Source: a bacterium
GTDB taxonomy: Bacteria; Latescibacterota; UBA2968; UBA8231
Length of the DNA: 9,663 nucleotides
Reading direction: 5' to 3'
Assembly: GCA_027593305.1 (NCBI GenBank)
Contig: JAQCJA010000140.1
Span: 1 to 9,663, forward strand
The notes under the pieces are model-generated. The model saw nothing but the letters and a program-made list of their open reading frames with translations, was not told the DNA's origin and made no database searches. The position numbers and the translations under genes were made by a program. Below are positions 1 to 5,869 of the stretch, piece by piece; the stretch's first letter is position 1; every line of letters starts with the position of its first letter.

Positions 1-340
1 ATCGGGCCCACGTCATATACAGCACCGTGCGGGCGCCGCTGTCGGCAATGATGCCATGGAAATCACGGATGTTCTCCTGTGTGCGTTTGGGGTTCTTGAT
101 GGGCAGCGTACTCTGCTCCTGCAGTACGACGTAGTCCCAGCCACCTTCGGCCAGCAGCAGGCCTGCGGTACCCTTGTTCAGGTGCTGCCGCAGTGACGCA
201 CCACCGGCTGCGACCAGTTCGGATTCTACCTGTGTGCCCTTATCAGCTGTTGCCGCAAGACCGGCCAGCAGGGCGGGCAGATCGTTGCGCTGGGTGAAAC
301 TGTTGCCGATGAAAAGAATCTTCGCTTTGCCTAGAGTCAT
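1..340 (-). CDS. SGNH/GDSL-type hydrolase, N-terminal part (partial, runs off left edge)
   Basis: The 113 visible codons begin MTLGKAKILFIGNSFTQ. The FIGNSFT segment is a block-I nucleophile motif of SGNH hydrolases, with Ser14 the likely catalytic serine. VAAGGASLRQH (about 43-53) fits block II, and WDYVVLQEQS (about 68-77) fits the third conserved block in the subfamily that replaces GxND with LQEQS. The MTW near residues 109-111 is also typical. The C-terminal Asp-x-x-His block lies outside the window. The family hydrolyses esters, for example of acyl or acetyl groups; the substrate cannot be told here. There is no signal peptide, so the visible part looks cytoplasmic. The ATG at 340 is chosen because AGGAG (346-350 on the complement) sits 5 nt upstream. 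It is divergent from the sigma-factor operon. The family call is fairly sure; the function is open. Confidence 0.8.
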   Translation of the reverse strand, partial: MTLGKAKILFIGNSFTQRNDLPALLAGLAATADKGTQVESELVAAGGASLRQHLNKGTAGLLLAEGGWDYVVLQEQSTLPIKNPKRTQENIRDFHGIIADSGARTVLYMTWAR

Positions 341-395
341 ATACACTCCTGATGGGTCCAACCCCTGATGGCCTGCAATACTGGCGTCGCAGGCG

Positions 396-429
396 TGGTC
401 CGGCAAGTCTGCAGGACCAGAGTTTTTTT
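396..429 (+). terminator. Terminator-like hairpin with T tract in the leader of the sigma operon
   Basis: TGGTCC (396-401) and GGACCA (414-419) form a perfect 6-bp stem with a 12-nt loop. They are followed after GAG by seven consecutive T (423-429). This is the form of an intrinsic terminator reading rightward, but the gene to its left is on the other strand, so it does not end any visible CDS. It could be an attenuator for the sigma operon, the end of an unannotated small RNA, or chance. The long loop and short stem make it a weak terminator at best. Confidence 0.4.
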
Positions 430-493
430 CAGGGCCTGCCAACCGCGCACCGAACTCGGGACACCAACTGTTTGAAAACGCCCCAGAGTGCAT

Positions 494-499
494 GGAGAG
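494..499 (+). promoter_or_regulatory. Ribosome binding site deciding the sigma-factor start
   Basis: GGAGAG lies 4 nt upstream of the ATG at 504; counted from GGAG the spacing is 6 nt. The earlier in-frame ATG at 492 has no purine-rich site before it, so 504 is preferred. Confidence 0.6.
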
Positions 500-503
500 C
501 CAC

Positions 504-1055
504 ATGGACGACGAAGAGCGCGACCTGATCCGGCGCGCGCAACATGGCGAGGGCTGGGCCTTCGAACAGTTGGTACGTCGCTACGACCGGCCCATCCTGG
601 CGCTGGCGCGGGACATGGTGGGCAATGTTTCCGACGCCCAGGATGTCTACCAGGGGGCGTTGCTGGCGGCCTTCCTGGGCCTGCCCCGGTTTCGTATGGA
701 CAGTGATTTTTCCACCTGGCTCTACCGGATTGCGGTCAACAAGGCACTCCGGTTTCGTCGTCAGCGGCAGCGCCGCCGAACACAGTACGAGGCGTCGGCT
801 GCTGCGCCTCCCCCGCCCGGCGCGGCCGTTGCCGACCGCCAGGTGCTCGACGTGGAACTGCGGCAACAACTGGATCTGGCGCTGGCAGAACTGTCAGGCC
901 AGGAGCGACTGGCCTTCACTCTCTGTCACCGGCAGGGCCTGCGGATCGACAGAGCGGCAGAACTGATGGAGTGTTCCGCGGGATCGGTGAAGAGTTATCT
1001 GTTTCGCGGACGAGACAAAGTGAGGAAGGCCCTGGGGGCCTACATGGAATCCTGA
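504..1055 (+). CDS. ECF-family RNA polymerase sigma factor (sigma-70 family)
   Basis: This is a 183-residue protein, a normal ECF length, with only regions 2 and 4. Region 2 spans about 18-87: AFEQLVRRYDRPILALARDM, then DAQDVYQ, then FSTWLYRIAVNKAL, matching the core-binding and -10-recognition helices. A Pro/Ala-rich linker (about 98-110) follows. Region 4 spans about 118-177, with a helix-turn-helix ending SAGSVKSYLFRGRDKVRKAL that would bind the -35 element. It would direct RNA polymerase to a small regulon, likely including its own operon. Its stop codon TGA overlaps the ATG of the next gene (TGATG), the usual coupling of an ECF sigma factor to its anti-sigma factor. No convincing ECF-type promoter is visible upstream. 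The signal that activates it is unknown. Confidence 0.93.
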   Translation: MDDEERDLIRRAQHGEGWAFEQLVRRYDRPILALARDMVGNVSDAQDVYQGALLAAFLGLPRFRMDSDFSTWLYRIAVNKALRFRRQRQRRRTQYEASAAAPPPPGAAVADRQVLDVELRQQLDLALAELSGQERLAFTLCHRQGLRIDRAAELMECSAGSVKSYLFRGRDKVRKALGAYMES

Positions 1056-1975
1056 TGACGAATCGCCAGGCAATGAGAGAGCGGGTGCTGTCCTACCTGT
1101 ACGGTGGTCTGACGTCGGCAGAGGTGGAAGCATTCCGCCAGGAACTGGCAAGCAATGCTGAACTGGCGCAGTGCCTGGCGGCCGAGGAAACCGGGTTGCA
1201 CGCGCATCTGCCTGTGGGCAATGGACTGACGGACCTGCCGGACAGCCTAGTCGACGAAAGTCGCCTGTTGCTGCGAGCTGCATTGCGGCGTCAGGTGCGC
1301 GAGCCCCTGTCCATGCTGTCGCAGTGGAGTCTCTGGCTCGGCGCGATCGCGCCGCGGCTGATCTGGACGGGTGGGAGTGTTGCCCTCGTCCTGTGTGGTG
1401 TGCTGCTGGGACGGGTCATGCCGGGCCCATCCGGACCCCGGGCCCCGGCCTTGACGGCAGAGACGCTGGTCGACGTTGAGGTGCGTGGTTATGACGCGGC
1501 GGCGGGACGCATCGAGTTGGAACTGGTCGGCCTGGCAACGACACATGTGGAAGGGGATCTGGCAGACCCGCAGATCCAGGCGCTGCTGTCAGCGGCCCTG
1601 CTGGGCGATCTCGAGGCAGGCTCGCGACTGCTGGCTGTGGATCTGTTGCGTCACCAGACCGCCTCCAGTACTACCCGTCAGGCTCTGACGGAAGCGCTTC
1701 TGAGTGACGAAAACCCCGGTGTGCGCATTGCCGCTGCCGCCGCCCTGAGTGGTCTGGGCGCTGATGACGGGGTCCGCCGGGCGCTGCAACAGGTACTCGT
1801 TGAGGATGACAATGCCGGCGTACGAGTGGCAGCCATCGAAGGCCTGCGCAACATCAGCCATGATGACACACGGGATGTGATGGAGCGTGTGTCTCGCTTT
1901 GAACCGAACCCATACATCCGCGCCGAAGCGCGGCATGCCCTCGATGTCGGGCGTGCAATTCCGACCCATCTGTAA
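1055..1975 (+). CDS. Probable membrane anti-sigma factor with C-terminal HEAT-like repeats
   Basis: This 306-residue protein starts at the ATG overlapping the sigma-factor stop, so the two are translationally coupled. Residues 1-50 (LSYLYGGLTSAEVEAF...) resemble the helical sigma-binding domain of anti-sigma factors, but there is no His-x3-Cys-x2-Cys zinc motif. One hydrophobic segment, about 104-121 (WTGGSVALVLCGVLLGRV), is a single membrane helix. After it come about four helical repeats of HEAT type: roughly 175-200, 207-235, 241-266 and 273-297, with the recurring pattern D(E/D)NxGVRxAAxxxL. With the N-terminus in the cytoplasm, the HEAT part would be periplasmic and could receive a signal. 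Role assignment rests on gene position and topology; no sigma-binding residue is diagnostic. A structural envelope protein is the alternative. Confidence 0.7.
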   Translation: MTNRQAMRERVLSYLYGGLTSAEVEAFRQELASNAELAQCLAAEETGLHAHLPVGNGLTDLPDSLVDESRLLLRAALRRQVREPLSMLSQWSLWLGAIAPRLIWTGGSVALVLCGVLLGRVMPGPSGPRAPALTAETLVDVEVRGYDAAAGRIELELVGLATTHVEGDLADPQIQALLSAALLGDLEAGSRLLAVDLLRHQTASSTTRQALTEALLSDENPGVRIAAAAALSGLGADDGVRRALQQVLVEDDNAGVRVAAIEGLRNISHDDTRDVMERVSRFEPNPYIRAEARHALDVGRAIPTHL

Positions 1976-1995
1976 GGCGCAGAAAAGGGACAGAC

Positions 1996-3249
1996 ATGAA
2001 ACCGATGAGAGCATTCCTGATCGTAGTGGCCCTGGGTGCGACGACGGCAACCACACGAGCCGCCCAGGTCCAGGGCAAAGTGGCAGAAGTGTCGCAAGGC
2101 TGGACGGAGACCATCGATGAAGTGATCGACGTCAAGGCGGGAGGCACACTGCGGGTGGACTCGGACCGCGGCGGCATCGAAGTCGAAAGTGAGGATCGCA
2201 AGGGGGTCCGCGTCATCATCGAGAAATCGGTAGACGTCTTTACCGAAGCGGAGGCCCGCCGTGTGCTGCAGGACTACAAAGTCGATATCACCGGTTCCAA
2301 AGATCATGTTGAGGTGACGACAGAGTCGGACAGTGATCGCCGTACGCGATCCCTGCAGGTGTCGGTGCGTGTCATCGTGCCCACGCACTTCAATGTTGAC
2401 GTCGAGACCGGTGGTGGAGGTATCGATATCGGAGATCTGGAGGGCAATGTCGCGGCGCGCACCTCTGGTGGTGGCATCGATGTCGGCTACATCCGCAACG
2501 GCTCGGTGAATGTGCACACCTCCGGTGGCGGTATCGAGATCAACGGCATCACAAACGGCAATGGCGTGGCGCAGACCTCCGGTGGCGGCATCACGGTCGG
2601 CGATGTTACGGGGGACCTGTCCGCAAACACCGTTGGTGGTGGCATCAACGTTGGTGCCGTGGGTGGCCAACTGACGGCGAGGACCGCCGGTGGCGGCATC
2701 AGTATCGGCAAAGGTGGGGGCACTGTGGATGCGCAGACCGGCGGCGGCATTCGTGTTGACGGGTCCGGGGGGCGCATCGTCGTCAAGACCAGCGGTGGTG
2801 GCATCACGATCGACGATGCCGGGGGGCCGCTAACGGCCGAAACCAGCGGCGGCAGCATCAACGTCGATGGCGCTGCAGGCCCGGTGAAGGTGCATACGTC
2901 CGGTGGTGGCATCGTGCTGAAGGAGATACAGGGCGCCATCGAGGCGTGGACGGCCGGGGGTGGAATCACCGCCGATCTGGCCATCGACGATCCCGATACC
3001 GACACCCACTGCACGCTCGAAAGCTCTGGTGGCGGGATCACGATCAGCCTGCCCGCCAGTCTGCAGGCCACGGTGGATGCCGAACTGCGCCTTTCCGGGG
3101 AACGCCGCAAGTACAGGATCACCTCGGACTTCCCGCTGGATATCGACGACAATCCGAGTCGCATCATCGCTCAAGGCACGATGAATGGCGGCGGCGACCT
3201 CATACGTCTGCGTACGACGAATGGCGACATCAGCATCAAGAAGCGCTGA
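1996..3249 (+). CDS. Exported DUF4097-like Gly-rich repeat protein (predicted beta-solenoid)
   Basis: The 417-residue protein starts at the ATG with AAGGGA five bases upstream. Residues 1-23 (MKPMRAFLIVVALGATTATTRA) form a signal peptide with an Ala-x-Ala-like end, so it is exported to the periplasm or surface. Residues 30-135 form a non-repetitive domain with the Gly-Gly turn and alternating beta pattern typical of DUF4097 and related putative adhesin domains. Residues 138-335 carry regular TSGGGI-type repeats of 17-19 residues. The C-terminus (RLRTTNGDISIKKR) repeats the beta pattern once more. Such proteins are predicted to fold as right-handed stacked beta strands with Gly turns; their biochemical function is unknown. 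It follows the anti-sigma gene by 20 nt, so it is co-transcribed and may be the output or sensed partner of that system. There is one Cys (in THCTLES) and no lipobox. Confidence 0.8.
   Translation: MKPMRAFLIVVALGATTATTRAAQVQGKVAEVSQGWTETIDEVIDVKAGGTLRVDSDRGGIEVESEDRKGVRVIIEKSVDVFTEAEARRVLQDYKVDITGSKDHVEVTTESDSDRRTRSLQVSVRVIVPTHFNVDVETGGGGIDIGDLEGNVAARTSGGGIDVGYIRNGSVNVHTSGGGIEINGITNGNGVAQTSGGGITVGDVTGDLSANTVGGGINVGAVGGQLTARTAGGGISIGKGGGTVDAQTGGGIRVDGSGGRIVVKTSGGGITIDDAGGPLTAETSGGSINVDGAAGPVKVHTSGGGIVLKEIQGAIEAWTAGGGITADLAIDDPDTDTHCTLESSGGGITISLPASLQATVDAELRLSGERRKYRITSDFPLDIDDNPSRIIAQGTMNGGGDLIRLRTTNGDISIKKR
2407..3051 (+). repeat. In-frame tandem array of about 54-bp Gly-rich repeats
   Basis: About eleven units each begin with Thr/Ser-(Ser/Ala/Val)-Gly-Gly-Gly-Ile. 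Thr codons start at 2407, 2461, 2518, 2575, 2629, 2683, 2737, 2788, 2842, 2896 and 2950, so spacing is 51-57 bp with a mode of 54 bp (18 residues). A last, more divergent copy (SSGGGITI) lies at 3022-3045. The copies differ in sequence at third positions and in the variable half, so this is an old array kept for protein structure, not a recent DNA-level expansion. Confidence 0.9.
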
Positions 3250-3260
3250 AACTGACAGGA

Positions 3261-3279
3261 CGGCGAGTCCGGATCGCCG
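3261..3279 (+). terminator. Possible 3' hairpin of the sigma operon (no T tract)
   Basis: CGGCGA (3261-3266) and TCGCCG (3274-3279) pair over a 7-nt loop, starting 11 bases after the stop codon of the repeat protein. No T run follows, so it may only protect the 3' end or assist Rho-dependent termination. Confidence 0.3.
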
Positions 3280-3341
3280 ATCGACGGACGGGCAACGGTG
3301 GAGCGTCGCCGTGGCCCGCTCATTCTGCAGTTGTCGCCAGA

Positions 3342-3378
3342 CCGGCTATACGCCGGCTATACGCCGGCTTACGCCGGC
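3342..3378. repeat. Short 11-bp tandem repeat at a convergent gene end
   Basis: CCGGCTATACG occurs at 3342-3352 and 3353-3363. A 10-bp variant, CCGGCTTACG, occupies 3364-3373, and a further CCGGC is at 3374-3378. Each unit with the next CCGG is imperfectly self-complementary (CCGGC/GCCGG around TATAC), so short alternative hairpins can form. The array overlaps the last two codons and stop of the glutathione peroxidase gene (stop at 3369-3371). Confidence 0.75.
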
Positions 3379-3851
3379 AGCCCCGCTTCGATGGCGGCGA
3401 TGACCGCAGCGTCATCCGGTGCCGTCTTCGGTGAGAACCGCGTAATGGCTCCGCCATCAGCGGCGACGACGAACTTCTCGAAATTCCACTGGATGTCGCC
3501 GGCGTGCCCCGTGTTGTCCGCCAGCGGCGTGAGTTGCTGGTAGATGTCGTGGGCACCGGGACCGTTGACTTCGATCTTCTCCATCAGCGGAAAGGTGATA
3601 CTGTAGTTCGTGTCGCAGAACGACTGGATCTCCGTCGCCGTACCTGGTTCCTGGGCGCCAAACTGGTTGCAGGGAAAACCGATGACGGTGAAGCCCTGCG
3701 CACCATACTTCTGCTGCAGGGACTCGAGCGCCTTGTATTGCGGCGTCAGGCCACAGGCTGAAGCGACATTGACCAGGAGCAGCGCCCTGCCCCTGAAGTG
3801 GTCCAACTTCGTATCCTCTCCCTGCAACGTCTTGATGGATGCCTGCCACAT
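3369..3851 (-). CDS. Glutathione peroxidase family protein (Cys type, probably thioredoxin-dependent)
   Basis: The 160-residue protein has the usual length of bacterial glutathione peroxidases and reduces hydrogen or organic peroxides. The catalytic tetrad is complete: peroxidatic Cys33 (VASACGLT), Gln67 (FPCNQFGAQEPG), and Trp122-Asn123 (WNFEKF). Cys61 (FPCNQF) and Cys79 (SFCDTNY) are also present. The latter matches the resolving Cys of two-Cys members such as yeast Gpx3, which use thioredoxin rather than glutathione. There is no signal sequence, so it is cytoplasmic. The start at 3851 (MWQASIKTLQG) fits the family; an upstream in-frame extension to 4013 lacks family similarity and would overlap the divergent gene. 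The ribosome binding site is modest (GGAG about 10 nt upstream). It is divergent from the flavin oxidoreductase gene. Confidence 0.93.
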   Translation of the reverse strand: MWQASIKTLQGEDTKLDHFRGRALLLVNVASACGLTPQYKALESLQQKYGAQGFTVIGFPCNQFGAQEPGTATEIQSFCDTNYSITFPLMEKIEVNGPGAHDIYQQLTPLADNTGHAGDIQWNFEKFVVAADGGAITRFSPKTAPDDAAVIAAIEAGLPA

Positions 3852-3911
3852 AAGTATCGGTCTCCGGATCCGTATGAAGTGTCGGGGGCTGCAATAGTCG
3901 TATCTCTCGCC

Positions 3912-3916
3912 AAAGG
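3912..3916 (+). promoter_or_regulatory. Ribosome binding site for a TTG start
   Basis: AAAGG lies 9 nt before the TTG at 3926. There is no in-frame ATG or GTG between this start and the preceding in-frame stop (TGA at 3875-3877), so TTG is the only common start codon that keeps the family's conserved N-terminus. Confidence 0.5.
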
Positions 3917-3925
3917 CAGCAACTC

Positions 3926-4930
3926 TTGATCCCATTCTCGATTCTCGATCTGGCCCCCATCCGACGCGGGGGTGATGCGGCGCAGGCATTCGCCAACATG
4001 CGGACCCAGGCACGGCACGCCGAACAGTTGGGTTACCATCGCTACTGGCTCGCCGAGCACCACAACATGAGCGGCATCGGCAGCTCGGCGACGAGTGTTC
4101 TCATCGGCCACGTGGCGGGAGCTACGGCGCGGATCCGGGTGGGCTCCGGTGGCATCATGTTGCCCAATCACGCGCCCCTTGTCATTGCCGAGCAGTTCGG
4201 CACGCTGGAGTCGCTCTACCCCGGGCGAATCGATCTGGGACTGGGGCGCGCCCCGGGGACGGATCGACGCACGGCCTATGCCCTGCGGCGTGACCGTCTG
4301 GGTGACGATCAGGATTTTCCGCGGGATGTGGCGGAGTTGCAGGCCTACCTGCGCGCCGCCGAGCCGGGGCAGCCGGTACGGGCCGTGCCCGGAGCCGGCC
4401 TGAACGTGCCGATCTGGCTGCTTGGCTCCAGCCTGTTCAGTGCGCAGCTGGCGGCCATGCTCGGGCTGCCATACGCCTTTGCCTCGCATTTTGCGCCGGA
4501 GTACCTGACGGAAGCCCTGATCCAGTATCGCCGCGGTTTCCGCCCGTCCGAACAATTGCAGGAGCCCTACGCCATGGTCGGGGTCAACGTCGTGACAGCC
4601 GCTTCGGATGACGAGGCACGACGCTTGTTTACCTCAACACAGGTGGCGTCGGTGGATATGCTGCGCGGACTGCGCGAGCCCATGGGACCGGCCATCGACG
4701 ACATCGAGCCCTACTGGACGGCCGAGGAGAAGCGCGCCGTCGAGCACAAGCTGAAATACTCCTGTGTCGGTTCTGCCGATACCATACGTCGACAACTGGG
4801 GGCACTGATCCGCGAGACGGCGGCGGATGAGATCATGACGACGGTGCGCATTTTTGATGCGGAGGCGGGGCTGCGCAGTCTCGAGATTCTGGCACGGGTT
4901 CGCGACGAGATTTCCAGCGACAACTGTTGA
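3926..4930 (+). CDS. LLM-class (luciferase-like) flavin-dependent oxidoreductase, YhbW-like
   Basis: The 334-residue protein matches the bacterial luciferase-like monooxygenase fold, a TIM barrel using reduced FMN. The group-defining segments are easy to see: IPFSILDLAPI at the N-terminus (2-12), GYHRYWLAEHHNM (36-48), then GSGGIMLPNHAPLVIAEQF (73-91), and GRIDLGLGRAPGTD (100-113). These are characteristic of the E. coli YhbW-type subgroup, whose physiological substrate is not established. A later PYAMVGVNVVTAASDDEA strand also fits the subgroup. No membrane or export signal is seen. It starts with TTG, as no other common start codon is available in frame. It lies 74 bp from the divergent peroxidase gene and ends 18 bp from a convergent membrane-protein gene, so it is probably transcribed alone. 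The family call is certain; the substrate is unknown. Confidence 0.93.
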   Translation: MIPFSILDLAPIRRGGDAAQAFANMRTQARHAEQLGYHRYWLAEHHNMSGIGSSATSVLIGHVAGATARIRVGSGGIMLPNHAPLVIAEQFGTLESLYPGRIDLGLGRAPGTDRRTAYALRRDRLGDDQDFPRDVAELQAYLRAAEPGQPVRAVPGAGLNVPIWLLGSSLFSAQLAAMLGLPYAFASHFAPEYLTEALIQYRRGFRPSEQLQEPYAMVGVNVVTAASDDEARRLFTSTQVASVDMLRGLREPMGPAIDDIEPYWTAEEKRAVEHKLKYSCVGSADTIRRQLGALIRETAADEIMTTVRIFDAEAGLRSLEILARVRDEISSDNC

Positions 4931-4948
4931 GCGTCGCCGTGCATCAAT

Positions 4949-5665
4949 TCACGTGGCAAGCAATCTGCGCGTGATGAGCACGTGCCCGGTGGCGGCGATC
5001 ATCACCAGCACTACCGGCAGCCATACATAGGGCATGAAGAGCACCCACGTATTGAGCTGCCCGGGTGCATCACCAAAGGCGCGCACCATCGGTGACGCCG
5101 TGACGGCAACGACGGCGATGACACAGAGGCAGGCAATGCCCCAGATGTTCCAGACCCAGACGAGCGCCCGGGACGGCGGTCGGCCCAGATTGGCGGCAAC
5201 ATAGAGACCGGTGGCGCCGAGGCCGGTGAGGATGTCGTAGTTATAGCCGGCGTACGACAACTGCACCGGCATGATGCCCAGTTCGCCGGCGCGGTGCATG
5301 ATCAACTCGAGGGGCAGGCGAAAACTCTGCAGGCCGACGAGGGCGACCATCGGTGTCGTTGCCGCCAGTTGTTTGCCGAATCGCGACAGCCCCAGCCCCA
5401 TGCTGCCCAATACGACGGCTACCATCAGCAGCGCCATGGGTGGTGGGAAACGGTCGAAGCGGGCCAACACACCGGTTGCCGCGGCGGTGCCGCTGGCAGC
5501 CATGACCCCAAGAATGACAAGGAACAGACGCAGGGCGCGTCCGCGGTCCCCCTGCGCCAGGATCAGGGGTGTGAACACTGCGACAGCGACAGTGATGGCG
5601 CTGAAGCCAATCGCCGTGAAAGCATCGAAGGGGGGCGGTTCGATGACGATGTGGTCAGGCAGCAT
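4949..5665 (-). CDS. Integral membrane protein with about seven helices, function unknown
   Basis: The 238-residue protein starts at MLPDHIVIEPPPFDAF. Seven hydrophobic segments are apparent at about 16-37, 46-68, 76-94, 104-124, 144-162, 168-192 and 207-231. Notable residues are PPPFDAF near the N-terminus, SFRLPLELIMHRAG (114-127), and SYAGYNYDILTG (137-148) between helices 4 and 5. RLPLELIMHRAG carries an acidic and a His residue in or near a membrane helix, which could form a functional site. I do not recognise the family. The start at 5665 is chosen over the longer reading to 5734 because GGAGG sits 8 nt upstream and the extra 23 residues look non-coding. It is divergent from the first PhyH gene and convergent with the flavin oxidoreductase gene, so it has its own transcript. 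Confidence 0.8.
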   Translation of the reverse strand: MLPDHIVIEPPPFDAFTAIGFSAITVAVAVFTPLILAQGDRGRALRLFLVILGVMAASGTAAATGVLARFDRFPPPMALLMVAVVLGSMGLGLSRFGKQLAATTPMVALVGLQSFRLPLELIMHRAGELGIMPVQLSYAGYNYDILTGLGATGLYVAANLGRPPSRALVWVWNIWGIACLCVIAVVAVTASPMVRAFGDAPGQLNTWVLFMPYVWLPVVLVMIAATGHVLITRRLLAT

Positions 5666-5673
5666 GCCGAGGA

Positions 5674-5678
5674 CCTCC
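5674..5678 (-). promoter_or_regulatory. Ribosome binding site deciding the membrane-protein start
   Basis: GGAGG on the complement is spaced 8 nt from the ATG at 5665. It favours this start over the in-frame ATG at 5734. Confidence 0.6.
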
Positions 5679-5857
5679 ACACCGGCGGATCTGCACATGC
5701 GTCCGGCATGTTGCTCGGGCGCGGCTGGCGGCACAGTTCGTCATGACGCAGGAATCTATGTCGTCGGGTGTTGTCGTGCTGCTCGCCTTCGCGGCAGGTG
5801 CCGACCAGAGCCGCGCGGCACTATCTTGTCGTCAGCCCGTTTCAATTCCACTACCTG

Positions 5858-5862
5858 AGAGG
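5858..5862 (+). promoter_or_regulatory. Ribosome binding site for a GTG start of the first PhyH gene
   Basis: AGAGG lies 7 nt before GTG at 5870. The open frame extends back to 5768, but those 34 codons (Cys/Ser/Arg-rich) do not resemble the family, so 5870 is preferred. Confidence 0.55.
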
Positions 5863-5869
5863 CGCGACT

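Noticed and set aside
174..368. A 64-codon plus-strand open frame ending just before the terminator-like hairpin, which might be a leader peptide
   Set aside because: It is entirely antisense to the SGNH hydrolase for most of its length and has no convincing ribosome binding site or regulatory codon run.
452..475. A possible ECF promoter (GAACTC ... TTTGA) before the sigma operon
   Set aside because: The spacing between the two boxes is about 12-13 bp, too short for the usual 16-17 bp, and the second box is a poor match.
1339..1354. A 16-bp perfect palindrome, CGGCGCGATCGCGCCG
   Set aside because: It lies within the coding sequence (Leu-Gly-Ala-Ile-Ala-Pro), and such GC-rich palindromes are expected by chance in this composition. 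No second copy was noticed in the window.
1678..2670. A 330-codon minus-strand open frame, with another of 226 codons at 2487-3167
   Set aside because: Both are antisense to the HEAT and repeat-protein genes. Their repetitive Pro-Pro or Asp/Thr-rich translations simply mirror the GGGI codons.
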